Shown here: in pieces, positions 9,368 to 18,017 of the stretch | How the letters are laid out: the number at the start of each line of letters is the position of its first letter | Position numbering within the stretch: the first letter of the stretch is position 1 | Source of the DNA: JAADEM01 sp965371855 | GTDB taxonomy: Bacteria > Bacteroidota > Bacteroidia > Bacteroidales > Marinilabiliaceae | Reading direction: 5' to 3' | Length of the DNA: 64,000 nucleotides | NCBI GenBank assembly: GCA_965371855.1 | Contig: CBDUZZ010000004.1 | Span: 36,210-100,209 of the forward strand | Position numbers and translations under genes: made by a program | The notes under the pieces: generated by a model | Told to the model about the DNA's origin: nothing | Seen by the model: the letters and a program-made list of their open reading frames with translations, nothing else | The model's database searches: none

Positions 9368-10666
9368 TTACAATTTAGAAAAAGCTTGAGAAAAATCAGC
9401 TTTTATATCTTCAACATGTTCAATGCCAACAGAAACACGCATCAATCCTGATACCACTCCCGATAACTTTTGCTCTTCTACAGTCAACTGCTCATGAGTT
9501 GTTGAACTTGGATGAATAATAAGTGTTTTTGCATCTCCAACATTTGCTAAATGGCTAACAAGTTTCATGTTGTTAATAAACTTATCGGCCATTGCGGTAT
9601 TACCCTTGATCTTAAAACTCAAAACTCCACCAAAACCATGTTTTAAATATTTTATTGCCAACTTATGAAACGGGCTTGACTCCAGGCCGGGATAATTCAC
9701 ATATTCAACATCAGGATGCTTTTCAAGCCAGTTGGCTAATTCCAATGCATTCTCAACATGTCTGTCAACACGCAACGACAATGTTTCCAGACCTTGCAGC
9801 AAAAGAAATGAATTGAAAGGGCTTATTGCCGGGCCAAAATCCCGAAGACCTTCAACTCGGGCTCTCACAATAAAAGCAATATTTCCAAACGAAGATCCGG
9901 CACCAAATTCTTTCCAAAATCTCAATCCATGATAACCTTCAGAAGGTTCAGTCATTAAAGGGAATTTTCCATTTCCCCAATTAAAGTTACCTCCATCAAC
10001 AATAACACCTCCAATAGTTGTACCGTGCCCTCCAATCCATTTGGTTGCAGATTCCACTACTACATTGGCTCCGTATTCCAGAGGTCTGAAAAGATATCCA
10101 CCTGTACCAAATGTATTGTCAACAATCAATGGAATATCATGTTTTTGTGCAATTGCAGCAATCGACTCAAAATCAGGAATATTAAACCTCGGATTTCCAA
10201 TTGTCTCAATGTAAATGGCCTTAGTATTATCATCAATTGCTGATTCAAACAGGTCCGGATCATCTCCTTCAACAAACTTAACATTTATACCCAACCGTTT
10301 AAATTGCACTTTAAACTGAATGTATGTTCCACCATATAAAAATGATGTTGAAACAAAACTATCTCCTGCCTGTAAGAAATTAGTTAATGCTATAAATTGT
10401 GCAGCCTGACCGGAAGAGACAGCCAAAGCACCAACTCCGCCTTCCAGAGCAGCCATGCGTTTTTCAAAAACATCTGTAGTTGGATTCATTATCCGGGTAT
10501 ATATATTCCCGGGCTCTTTTAAACTAAAGAGTTTAGCAGCATGTTCAGAATCTTTGAACAGATAGGAACTTGTTTGATAAATCGGAACGGCTCTGGATAA
10601 TGTATCAGCATCAGGCACATGTCCCGCATGTAACTGTAGTGTTTCAAATCTATAATCAGACATCAT
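9368..10666 (-). CDS. metY: O-acetylhomoserine sulfhydrylase / Cys-Met metabolism PLP enzyme
   Basis: Makes homocysteine from O-acetylhomoserine and sulfide. It belongs to the gamma-family of fold-type I PLP enzymes. The start MMSDYRFETLQLHAGH is typical of the MetY branch. Other blocks are IYTRIMNPTTDVFEKRMAALEGG, the cofactor block SGQAAQF, the aspartate site DNTFGTGGYL and the lysine site ESATKWIGGHG (Lys near residue 208). The 432-aa length matches MetY rather than the roughly 390-aa MetB/MetC. It is first gene of the metY-hom unit. The leader is short (about 45 nt), and no SAM riboswitch is recognisable in it. Confidence 0.94.
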   Translation of the reverse strand: MMSDYRFETLQLHAGHVPDADTLSRAVPIYQTSSYLFKDSEHAAKLFSLKEPGNIYTRIMNPTTDVFEKRMAALEGGVGALAVSSGQAAQFIALTNFLQAGDSFVSTSFLYGGTYIQFKVQFKRLGINVKFVEGDDPDLFESAIDDNTKAIYIETIGNPRFNIPDFESIAAIAQKHDIPLIVDNTFGTGGYLFRPLEYGANVVVESATKWIGGHGTTIGGVIVDGGNFNWGNGKFPLMTEPSEGYHGLRFWKEFGAGSSFGNIAFIVRARVEGLRDFGPAISPFNSFLLLQGLETLSLRVDRHVENALELANWLEKHPDVEYVNYPGLESSPFHKLAIKYLKHGFGGVLSFKIKGNTAMADKFINNMKLVSHLANVGDAKTLIIHPSSTTHEQLTVEEQKLSGVVSGLMRVSVGIEHVEDIKADFSQAFSKL

Positions 10667-10717
10667 CTTTTCTTTTTATTAATACCATCTTATATGTTAT
10701 AATCTATATCTAACTCA

Positions 10718-10748
10718 CAAAAATAAGTTTTCACTTCAAAGAAACAAA
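10718..10748 (-). promoter_or_regulatory. Consensus Bacteroidota promoter for metY-hom
   Basis: Reading the minus strand, TTTG (10748-10745) is followed after exactly 19 bases by TATTTTTG (10725-10718), a full TTTG / TAnnTTTG match. Transcription would begin about 45 bases before the metY ATG. The rest of the 10749-10976 gap is AT-rich, and I see no gene, riboswitch or repeat in it. Confidence 0.65.
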
Positions 10749-10976
10749 TCTACACAATAATAATATATTCATAACGTTATATATCAAATTGCTAATATTA
10801 AATCCGCAAAATCTATTTTTTTCACTCTCACACACAGATTGTTAACAAAAAAAGACAATAAGAAAAGCAACCTTTTTGAAATATTAACGTCTAAGAGATA
10901 AAACATATGGAATAGAGCTCTACTTTGTTTTTTATCAATATTTTAATTAAGTGTGTAATCAATAAAAACAATTACT

Positions 10977-11096
10977 ATGGGAGCAAAAATGGCAGCAGCC
11001 TTAAACAGCGGATTAAAAGGAATAGATATTCCTGTACGTTTTCTATTACTACAAGTCTTTATCCTTGCTTTAACAACTCTGATTATCGTTCTGTAA
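10977..11096 (+). CDS. Small membrane protein, 39 aa (unrecognised)
   Basis: An ATG at 10977 opens a 39-codon frame ending in TAA at 11094-11096. The first 20 residues are polar and weakly basic (GAKMAAALNSGLKGIDIPVR). The last 19 are almost entirely hydrophobic (FLLLQVFILALTTLIIVL), a single membrane-spanning helix at the extreme C-terminus. A strong Rho-independent terminator begins 32 bases after the stop. A purine- and A-rich leader precedes the ATG, as for other genes here. No family is recognised. A short independently terminated transcript supports a real gene, but chance cannot be excluded at this length. An imperfect -7-like TACTTTG lies at 10921-10927. Confidence 0.55.
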   Translation: MGAKMAAALNSGLKGIDIPVRFLLLQVFILALTTLIIVL

Positions 11097-11128
11097 CTCT
11101 AATAATCAGTAGACTATTTATTAATAAA

Positions 11129-11166
11129 CCTGACTAACATTATTCTGTTAATCAGGTGTTTTTTTT
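11129..11166 (+). terminator. Rho-independent terminator after the 39-aa ORF
   Basis: An 11-bp stem with one mismatch (11129-11139 with 11146-11156; arms CCTGACTAACA and TGTTAATCAGG) has a 6-base loop and is followed by a T-run to 11166. Confidence 0.8.
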
Positions 11167-11186
11167 AGTATATCATATCCGGATAT

Positions 11187-11556
11187 CTATCTTCCAGCAT
11201 AATAAATATATACCGCCCCGACATCATCTAATATCCAGCCGTTAGAAAAAGTTACGTTTGATACATCTCTAACCCTTATCTGTTTTAATGGGTGGTGGCC
11301 CCTGTCCGTTTTTAACTTCATTTATTGTATGATAAATTCTTAAAATTATCTATTCCGTTCGGGCTTTCTGCAACAGCAAAAAACGATTTCACATCAAACC
11401 CTTCAACCCTTAGTACCAATAAATACTTCCCGTTCATCTTTATGGCTCCGGCATTAAAAGTAGTATTCACCCCCAAACGGGTCATTAGATGTAGATTGGT
11501 TTCATAATCCAGGTCATAACGCCAAAACCAGGTGTATGGTGTTATAATGTGCAGTT
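11187..11556 (-). pseudogene. Decayed GH130 phosphorylase (mannosylglucose-phosphorylase-like), with internal deletions
   Basis: Three blocks in different frames, in the correct family order, can be read on the minus strand. Block 1 (about 11556-11330) gives FWRYDLDYETN, GVNTTFNAGAIKMNGKYLLV, RVEGFDVKSFFAVAESP and NGIDNF. Block 2 (about 11340-11270) gives YHTINEVKNGQGPPPIKT. Block 3 (about 11285-11187) gives RDVSNVTFSNGWILDDVGAV then YIYYAGR and a stop. These correspond to the N-terminal, central and C-terminal parts of GH130 enzymes of the 4-O-beta-mannosyl-glucose phosphorylase type. About two thirds of the roughly 390 codons are missing, including most of the catalytic region and both gene ends. 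It lies beside an intact but different GH130 gene. The stretch 11557-11712 holds no gene. Confidence 0.85.
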
Positions 11557-11712
11557 CCTAAAAATATAGTGCGCTTTAGCGTACTTTGCTAATATTTAAA
11601 TATTACTCACATAATTTGCAGTTGAACCATAAATAATTTTAAAAATTATCAATTTTATTTAATAATTAAAATTAGTTGGTGTATTTTAGAGGTCTATTTT
11701 TATTCAAAATCA

Positions 11713-13020
11713 ATGAGTGATATTAAAGAGAAAACAAAACAAAACAAACCTGCCCTTTGGGTACCTACTGCCTATTTTGCTATGGGGCTTCCTTTTGTAA
11801 CTATTGCCATAGCATCAGCTCTAATGTACAAAAATATGGGCATTTCTGATACGCAAATTACCTTTTGGACTGGGCTGATTATGATTCCATGGACCATAAA
11901 ATTTCTATGGAGCCCAGTGCTGGAGATGTTTAAATCGAAAAAATATTTTGTTGTTGTCTCGCAGTTTATTACCGGAATAACCTTTGCTCTGGTTGCACTT
12001 TCCTTACCATTAAATGATTTCTTTACTTATTCAATAGCACTTTTTGCATTTATTGCTTTTAGCGGTGCTACCAATGATATTGCTACCGACGGTGTTTATC
12101 TGAGTGTACTTTCACCAAAATTACAAGCTGAATATATTGGATGGCAAGGTGCTTCATATAACATTGCAAAATTATTTGCGACAGGTGGTTTAGTTTATTT
12201 TGCCGGAATTTTGGAAGACCGAATGGGTGTTGTAAGTGCATGGGTTTCGGTTATGCTTTCTATTAGTGCTATTATGATTGTATTAGGCTTGTACCATATT
12301 CGCATGTTGCCAAAAGGAGGAAATGCAACTTCGGAAGTAAAATCATTGAAGGAGGGATTTAACACTCTTTTGGATGTTTTAAAAACTTTTTTCCAGAAAA
12401 AATATATTTATTGGTACATTTTATTTATTATTCTTTATCGGTTTGCCGAAGGATTTGCCATTAAAATTGCACCCCTGTTTTCTTTAGCCAAAGTTAGTGA
12501 GGGCGGGCTGGGATTATCGACTAAAGAGTATGGATTAATTTACGGAACTGCCGGAACGATAGCGTTTGTTTTAGGTTCGATACTTGGGGGCTACTACATT
12601 GCTAACAAAGGATTAAAAAAAGTACTTTTAGTTTTAGTAGCCTGTTTTAATATTCCATTCGCGGTGTATGCACTCTTTGCATTTTATCAGCCAGATAACC
12701 TTTATGTTATTGGAGCAGGTGTAACATTTGAATACTTTGGATATGGTTTCGGATTTGTTGGATTAATGCTTTTTATGATGCAACAAGTTGCACCCGGCAA
12801 ATACAAAATGGCACATTATGCTTTTGCCACAGGAATTATGAATCTTGGATTTATGATTCCATCAATGATAAGTGGATACATAAGTGATTTACTCGGCTAC
12901 AAAATTTTCTTTATTTGGGTGTTGGTTGCAACTATCCCAGCATTTTTAGCGGCATATTTTGTGCCTTTCGGAAATCCCGATAACAAAGAACAAGAAGCAA
13001 TAACTCAAGATAAAAAATAA
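11713..13020 (+). CDS. MFS transporter (AmpG/PAT-like), putative mannoside importer
   Basis: The 435 residues carry about 12 hydrophobic segments and the two-bundle layout of the major facilitator superfamily. A charged central loop lies around residues 205-235 (RMLPKGGNATSEVKSLKEG). The start ALWVPTAYFAMGLPF and the segment IAFSGATNDIATDGVYL resemble the AmpG/PAT branch that in Bacteroidota often sits beside GH130 phosphorylases. The stop is 5 bases from the GH130 start, so the two are surely cotranscribed. The likely cargo is therefore a beta-mannosyl disaccharide taken across the inner membrane; this is inferred from the partner gene, not from the transporter itself. Confidence 0.85.
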   Translation: MSDIKEKTKQNKPALWVPTAYFAMGLPFVTIAIASALMYKNMGISDTQITFWTGLIMIPWTIKFLWSPVLEMFKSKKYFVVVSQFITGITFALVALSLPLNDFFTYSIALFAFIAFSGATNDIATDGVYLSVLSPKLQAEYIGWQGASYNIAKLFATGGLVYFAGILEDRMGVVSAWVSVMLSISAIMIVLGLYHIRMLPKGGNATSEVKSLKEGFNTLLDVLKTFFQKKYIYWYILFIILYRFAEGFAIKIAPLFSLAKVSEGGLGLSTKEYGLIYGTAGTIAFVLGSILGGYYIANKGLKKVLLVLVACFNIPFAVYALFAFYQPDNLYVIGAGVTFEYFGYGFGFVGLMLFMMQQVAPGKYKMAHYAFATGIMNLGFMIPSMISGYISDLLGYKIFFIWVLVATIPAFLAAYFVPFGNPDNKEQEAITQDKK

Positions 13021-13025
13021 ATTCA

Positions 13026-13994
13026 ATGGAAACAAAAACAATAATTCCCTGGGAAAACAGACCTGAAAACTCAGCCGATGTAATGTGGCGCTATTCGCAA
13101 AATCCGGTGATTGGCCGTTATCATATTCCAAGTTCAAACAGTATTTTTAACAGTGCAGTTGTTCCTTATAAAGATGGTTACGCAGGTGTTTTTAGGTGTG
13201 ACAATAAAGCTGTGCAGATGAATATTTTTGCAGGTTTTAGCAAAGACGGAATCAACTGGGATATTAATCACGAACCTATTGAAATGGTTGCCGGAAATAC
13301 TGAAATGATTGAGTCGGACTATAAATACGACCCACGCGTAACATTTATCGAAGATCGCTATTGGGTCACTTGGTGTAACGGATACCACGGCCCAACTATT
13401 GGTATTGCTTATACTTTTGATTTTGAAACTTTCCACCAGTGCGAAAATGCATTTCTGCCATTCAACAGAAATGGTGTTCTATTTCCGGAAAAAATTAATG
13501 GAAGATATGCAATGCTGAGTCGGCCAAGTGACAACGGGCACACACCATTTGGCGATATTTATATTAGCTACAGCCCCGATATGAAATACTGGGGAGAACA
13601 CCGGTGTGTGATGAAAGTTTCGCCATTTGAGCAGAGTGCCTGGCAATGTACCAAAATTGGTGCGGGTTCGGTTCCAATTCGCACCAACGATGGCTGGCTG
13701 ATGTTTTACCACGGTGTTATTAATACTTGTAATGGATTTCGATATTCGATGGGTGCAGTACTTCTTGATCTTGATAATCCGGAAAAAGTTTTATTCCGCA
13801 CAAAACCATATCTACTTGCTCCGGCAACTCAATACGAATTAACCGGCGATGTGCCAAATGTTGTATTCCCTTGCGCAGCATTATGCGATGGAGAAAAAAT
13901 TGCTGTTTATTATGGTGCTGCCGATACTGTGGTTGGAATGGCATTTGGTTATCAACAAGAGATAATTGATTTTATAAAGAATAACTCACTATAA
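13026..13994 (+). CDS. GH130 family beta-mannoside phosphorylase
   Basis: Five-bladed beta-propeller phosphorylase of 322 aa. Family landmarks are NPVIGRYHIPSSNSIFNSAV at the start, the catalytic-aspartate region YKYDPRVTFIEDRYWVTWCN, NGRYAMLSRPSDNGHTPFG, and phosphate/sugar contacts in GWLMFYHGVI and FPCAALCDGEKIAVYYGAAD. This short form resembles GH130 subgroup 2, whose characterised members release mannose-1-phosphate from beta-1,4-mannosyl-GlcNAc or from beta-1,4-mannooligosaccharides. It forms a two-gene operon with the MFS importer (5-bp gap). No signal peptide is present, so phosphorolysis is cytoplasmic. The exact substrate is not decided by sequence. Confidence 0.93.
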   Translation: METKTIIPWENRPENSADVMWRYSQNPVIGRYHIPSSNSIFNSAVVPYKDGYAGVFRCDNKAVQMNIFAGFSKDGINWDINHEPIEMVAGNTEMIESDYKYDPRVTFIEDRYWVTWCNGYHGPTIGIAYTFDFETFHQCENAFLPFNRNGVLFPEKINGRYAMLSRPSDNGHTPFGDIYISYSPDMKYWGEHRCVMKVSPFEQSAWQCTKIGAGSVPIRTNDGWLMFYHGVINTCNGFRYSMGAVLLDLDNPEKVLFRTKPYLLAPATQYELTGDVPNVVFPCAALCDGEKIAVYYGAADTVVGMAFGYQQEIIDFIKNNSL

Positions 13995-14122
13995 ATAAAT
14001 CAGATATCATAAACAATCTATATAATAAATAAATTAAAAAAAATTCTCATATTTGTATCTGGTTTATTGCTGCCTTAAAACAGCTATATACTCTAATTGA
14101 TCTATAATATTATACTAAATCC

Positions 14123-15817
14123 ATGAATTATTCTTTTCTTGATTTCTTAACATTAGTTGGTTCTTTAGGGCTGTTTTTGTTTGGAATGAAAATGATGAGC
14201 GAGGCCCTACAACGTGTGGCAGGTTCTCGTATGCGAAATATTCTTTCGGCAATGACATCCAATCGGTTTCTAGCTGTTTTTACCGGATTTATGGTTACTG
14301 TTATTATACAATCTTCCTCAGCCACAACAGTAATGATAGTAAGTTTTGTAAATGCAGGATTGCTTAGCCTTGTGCAGTCTATTGGTGTAATAATGGGTGC
14401 CAATATTGGGACTACCGTTACCGGATGGCTCATATCCCTGTTAGGTTTTAAAGTAAGTATAAGCACATATGCATTACCATTAATTGGAATAAGCTTACCT
14501 CTTATATTCTCAAAAATAACAAGAAGAAGAACCTGGGGAGAATTCATTATTGGGTTTGCATTACTGTTCATGGGACTTGAAGCGTTAAAAGGCTCTGTTC
14601 CTAACTTAAACGAAAACCCTGAAATTTTTGCCTTTTTGCAAAACTATACCAATCTGGGTTTTGGTTCGACTATGCTATTTCTGGCCATCGGAACTATTCT
14701 AACAATAATTATTCAATCATCCAGTGCCACTATGGCATTGACTTTTATAATGTGTAATCAGGGCTGGATTGACTTTCCTCTTGCTGCTGCCATGATAATG
14801 GGGGAGAATATCGGTACTACAATTACAGCTAATTTGGCTGCTTCTGTCGGGAATACGTCAGCAAAAAGAGCTGCGTTTGTGCACTTCATGTTTAACATAC
14901 TGGGCGTTATTTGGATGCTTATCGTATTCACTCCATTTACCAATACTATAGTTTCAATAATTACATCACACGGTGGGAGCTCCCCGTTGGAGAACCCAGC
15001 AGCCATACCAATAGCACTATCAATTTTCCATACATCATTTAATGTAATAAATGTGTTTGCATTCGTCTGGTTTATACCTTTATTCAAGACTCTTGTTGAG
15101 AAAATAATTCCGTTAAAAGAAGACGATGATGAAGAATTCAAATTACAATTCATTACCACAGGACTATTATCAACACCTGAATTATCCCTTTTTCAGGCCA
15201 GAAAAGAGGTGCAGTTTTTTGCAAAACACACTAAAAAAATGTTTGGCTTCATACAGAAACTAATAAACATAACTGATGATGCAAAATTCAACAAGCTATT
15301 TGCCAAAATTGAAAAATACGAACGCATATCAGATGATGTTGAAGTTGAGATTGCCAATTACTTATCAATGGTCAACCAAAGTGAACTGAGTGATAAAGGA
15401 AGACGTCAGGCCAGATCAACAATGAAACAGATTAGTGATCTGGAAAGCATAGGGGATAGTAATTTCAATTTGGCAAGAACAATAAAAAGAATGCGGGAAC
15501 GAAAAATAAAGTTTACCCCCGAAATAATGAAAAAGCTGGAACTAATGTTCGATTTAGTAGAAGAAGCTCTTACTATTATGTATGATAATTTAAACGAAGA
15601 ATCGGATAGTATTCATTTTAACAAAGCAATGGAAATTGAAACAGAAATAAATACTTACCGGAATCAACTTAAAATAGAACATCTTGATAACCTTAAGAAT
15701 AATATCTACAAATACGATACAGGTCTGATTTACAATGATCTGTTTTCAGAATGTGAAAAACTGGCTGATTATGCGATTAATGTTTCTGAATCTCTGGACG
15801 AAGTTTATCACCATTAA
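14123..15817 (+). CDS. Na+/phosphate cotransporter family protein with PhoU-like C-terminal domain
   Basis: The N-terminal ~330 residues hold two inverted Na/Pi-cotransport repeats, each with the paired signature: GFMVTVIIQSSSATTVMIVS with GANIGTTVTGWL, and LTIIIQSSSATMALTF with GENIGTTITANL. The C-terminal ~200 residues (from about 360) are soluble, charged and helical, and read as a PhoU-like bundle (YERISDDVEVEIANYL, ISDLESIGDSNFNLAR). This is the NptA/YjbB architecture for inner-membrane phosphate transport. Length (564 aa) is normal. The 3' end overlaps the convergent PAP2-like gene by 4 bases. Confidence 0.93.
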   Translation: MNYSFLDFLTLVGSLGLFLFGMKMMSEALQRVAGSRMRNILSAMTSNRFLAVFTGFMVTVIIQSSSATTVMIVSFVNAGLLSLVQSIGVIMGANIGTTVTGWLISLLGFKVSISTYALPLIGISLPLIFSKITRRRTWGEFIIGFALLFMGLEALKGSVPNLNENPEIFAFLQNYTNLGFGSTMLFLAIGTILTIIIQSSSATMALTFIMCNQGWIDFPLAAAMIMGENIGTTITANLAASVGNTSAKRAAFVHFMFNILGVIWMLIVFTPFTNTIVSIITSHGGSSPLENPAAIPIALSIFHTSFNVINVFAFVWFIPLFKTLVEKIIPLKEDDDEEFKLQFITTGLLSTPELSLFQARKEVQFFAKHTKKMFGFIQKLINITDDAKFNKLFAKIEKYERISDDVEVEIANYLSMVNQSELSDKGRRQARSTMKQISDLESIGDSNFNLARTIKRMRERKIKFTPEIMKKLELMFDLVEEALTIMYDNLNEESDSIHFNKAMEIETEINTYRNQLKIEHLDNLKNNIYKYDTGLIYNDLFSECEKLADYAINVSESLDEVYHH

Positions 15818-16419
15818 AAAATAACATATACAAATACCATTATAAAACCCAGGGCAAACCCTGCATAAACTTGTGCGGGTTTATGTGCATCGAGATATAA
15901 TCTGGCAACACCTAATAAGCCTGATGCAACAATTATCAATGACAATAAAAAATGTAAATCAACACCAAACATATAGGCAAATGCCAATATTCCACCGGCC
16001 AAACCACCTATTCCTATCATGTGAATACTTATTTTCCAAAAAAAAGTAATAATAAGTGATGCATAAATGGTAATTACTATGGCTAAAATATATTTTAGAA
16101 TAAAAGTTGGAACAGCCGCAATGAGAGAAAGAAAATAATACCCCCCCCAAAAGAAGAATCCGGAAATAAACATTGGCCATATTCTCTCTTCTTTTGTTTT
16201 CATATATACTGTTTTTACCTTTTTAAGAATAAACAACAGAGGAGTAATACTTATTGGCAACAAGCAAGAACTGACAAAAACAGTTATATAAATAATCCTT
16301 TTAATCTGTATTGGAACATAAGAGATATGATTACCGATAGTAAAAATTAAAAAAAGCCCAATCGTGGGCATTAATAAAGGATGCAAAACAAAGGAAAGCA
16401 GTTTAGACAAATTTTTCAT
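15814..16419 (-). CDS. PAP2-like integral membrane protein with degenerate phosphatase motifs
   Basis: 201 aa with six hydrophobic segments. The C-terminal region ARLYLDAHKPAQVYAGFALG aligns with PAP2 motif 3 (SRxxxxxHxxxD): Arg and His are kept but the final Asp is Gln. KTKEERIWP resembles motif 1. The SGH of motif 2 is replaced around SIHMIG, so the acid-base histidine is uncertain. It may be an inactive or divergent lipid phosphatase. The end overlaps the convergent transporter gene by 4 bases. The start lies 16 bases after the rpoN stop on the same strand, so the two could be cotranscribed. Confidence 0.75.
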   Translation of the reverse strand: MKNLSKLLSFVLHPLLMPTIGLFLIFTIGNHISYVPIQIKRIIYITVFVSSCLLPISITPLLFILKKVKTVYMKTKEERIWPMFISGFFFWGGYYFLSLIAAVPTFILKYILAIVITIYASLIITFFWKISIHMIGIGGLAGGILAFAYMFGVDLHFLLSLIIVASGLLGVARLYLDAHKPAQVYAGFALGFIMVFVYVIF

Positions 16420-16434
16420 AGAAATAACTTCTTA

Positions 16435-17871
16435 TTAAATTTCTTTTCGAAGTCGGGCAACTGGAATATTTAACTGCTCACGGTATTTTGCCACTGTTCT
16501 GCGGGCAATATTATATGATTTCTCTTTTAGAAAATAAGCCAGCTTATCATCCGTTAATGGTTTGTGTTTGTCTTCCGACGTTATTAACTCTTCCAATATC
16601 TTCTTTATCTCACGAGTACTCACTTCTTCGCCACTGTCTGTTTGCATTCCTTCTGAGAAGAAATATTTTAAAGGGGAAATTCCAAAATGGGTTTGAATAT
16701 ATTTACTATTTGAGACGCGTGATATAGTAGAAATGTCAAGATTTGTTTTCTCTGCTATATCTTTTAATATCATTGGCCGTAATCTTATCTCATCACCATC
16801 TTTAAAATACTCCTTCTGATACTCCAAAATTGCCTGCATCACAGTCATTAAAGTATTTTGACGCTGACGTATTGCATCAATAAACCATTTTGCAGAATCC
16901 AATTTTTGCTTAACAAACATAACCGCCTCTTTTTTCTCTTTGCTCTGGTTTTTCTTATTGATGCTATATTCCTCTAACATCTCAGAATACGTATTGCTTA
17001 CTCTTAATTCAGGAATATTCTTGTTATTAAGGTTTAACTTGAACTCATCATTTTCAATGTCAAGAGAAAAATCCGGAATTATATGCTGAACTGTTTTACT
17101 AAGCGGATTACTATATGAGCTTCCGGGCTTGGGATTTAATTTTAAAATTTCCTGCAAAGCATCTTTTAACTCATCATCCACAATATTGAGTTTCTTCAAT
17201 ATCTTATCATAATGCTTTTTGGTAAACTCATCAAAAAGTTGCTTAATTATTATATAAGCAAGCTCTACCGTAGGGATTGAGCGGTCTTTACGCTTTATTT
17301 GCAAAATCAGACATTCCTGCAGGTCACGGGCACCAACCCCCGGAGGATCAAAATCCTGAACAATTTCTAAAATATCAAGAACCTCACGCTCATCAACTTC
17401 CATGTTTAATGAGAATGCAAGATCATCAATAATCTCATCTGTTTCTCTACGCAAATATCCATCCTCATCAATATTCCCAATAACATATTCCGCAATTTTC
17501 AGCTGTCTTTCATTCAAAATGCGTAATCCTAATTGGCTTATCAGATGTTCGTGAAAAGTGCTGCCGGTTGAAAATGGGATGTCCTCATATTTATCATCTC
17601 TCGAAAAATTGCGGGTCTGGAGTTTATATGCAGGGATATTTTCGTCCTGAATATATTCATCAATTGAAACTTCACTTTTATCCTCATCAGGAGCTTCCGG
17701 TTCGCCATCCTCATTTTGATTATTTTCAAACTCCAGAACAGGATTTTCCTCAATCTCCTTCTTTATACGTTGTTCAAGTTGTACAGTAGGTATCTCAAGT
17801 AACTTTATCACCTGTATCTGTAAAGGTGACAGTTTCTGTTGTAATCGTTGTTGTAAACTCTGTTTTAACAT
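16435..17871 (-). CDS. rpoN: RNA polymerase sigma-54 factor
   Basis: All sigma-54 parts are present. Region I (residues 1-45) is Gln- and Leu-rich (LQQRLQQKLSPLQIQVIKLL). An acidic region II (about 45-75) follows, then the core-binding domain (DEDGYLRRETDEI, FDPPGVGARDLQECL, LNPKPGSSY). The helix-turn-helix has LKDIAEKTNLDISTISRVSN. The RpoN box ARRTVAKYREQLNIP (about 460-474) recognises the -24 element. Full length (478 aa). Sigma-54 needs AAA+ activators, and none is encoded in this window. Confidence 0.97.
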   Translation of the reverse strand: MLKQSLQQRLQQKLSPLQIQVIKLLEIPTVQLEQRIKKEIEENPVLEFENNQNEDGEPEAPDEDKSEVSIDEYIQDENIPAYKLQTRNFSRDDKYEDIPFSTGSTFHEHLISQLGLRILNERQLKIAEYVIGNIDEDGYLRRETDEIIDDLAFSLNMEVDEREVLDILEIVQDFDPPGVGARDLQECLILQIKRKDRSIPTVELAYIIIKQLFDEFTKKHYDKILKKLNIVDDELKDALQEILKLNPKPGSSYSNPLSKTVQHIIPDFSLDIENDEFKLNLNNKNIPELRVSNTYSEMLEEYSINKKNQSKEKKEAVMFVKQKLDSAKWFIDAIRQRQNTLMTVMQAILEYQKEYFKDGDEIRLRPMILKDIAEKTNLDISTISRVSNSKYIQTHFGISPLKYFFSEGMQTDSGEEVSTREIKKILEELITSEDKHKPLTDDKLAYFLKEKSYNIARRTVAKYREQLNIPVARLRKEI

Positions 17872-18017
17872 CCACTAAAATCTAATCTCTATTTGTGCTA
17901 TCAACAAATTTAAAACTTATTCGGGAAATAGAGAAGTGAAACAGATGTTTTTGGCACTTATTTTGTAAAAGCAGGTTTTTACAAACCGGCTATTACTCTA
18001 AAATTATCAATTTTTGT

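Noticed and set aside
10667..10976. SAM or SAH riboswitch ahead of metY or ahcY
   Set aside because: The metY leader downstream of the consensus promoter is only about 45 nt, and the ahcY leader about 17 nt; neither can hold a known aptamer and no conserved core was seen.
10925..11137. 70-aa plus-strand frame overlapping the 39-aa ORF
   Set aside because: Low-complexity, charged and polar composition, and it runs into the terminator stem; the 39-aa frame starting at 10977 has a clear membrane helix and stops before the terminator.
11325..11507. 60-aa plus-strand frame
   Set aside because: It is antisense to the best-preserved block of the GH130 pseudogene and has no protein-like features of its own.
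14128..14571. 147-aa minus-strand frame opposite the Na/Pi transporter
   Set aside because: Shadow of a strongly supported transporter gene; long only because of codon bias on the other strand.
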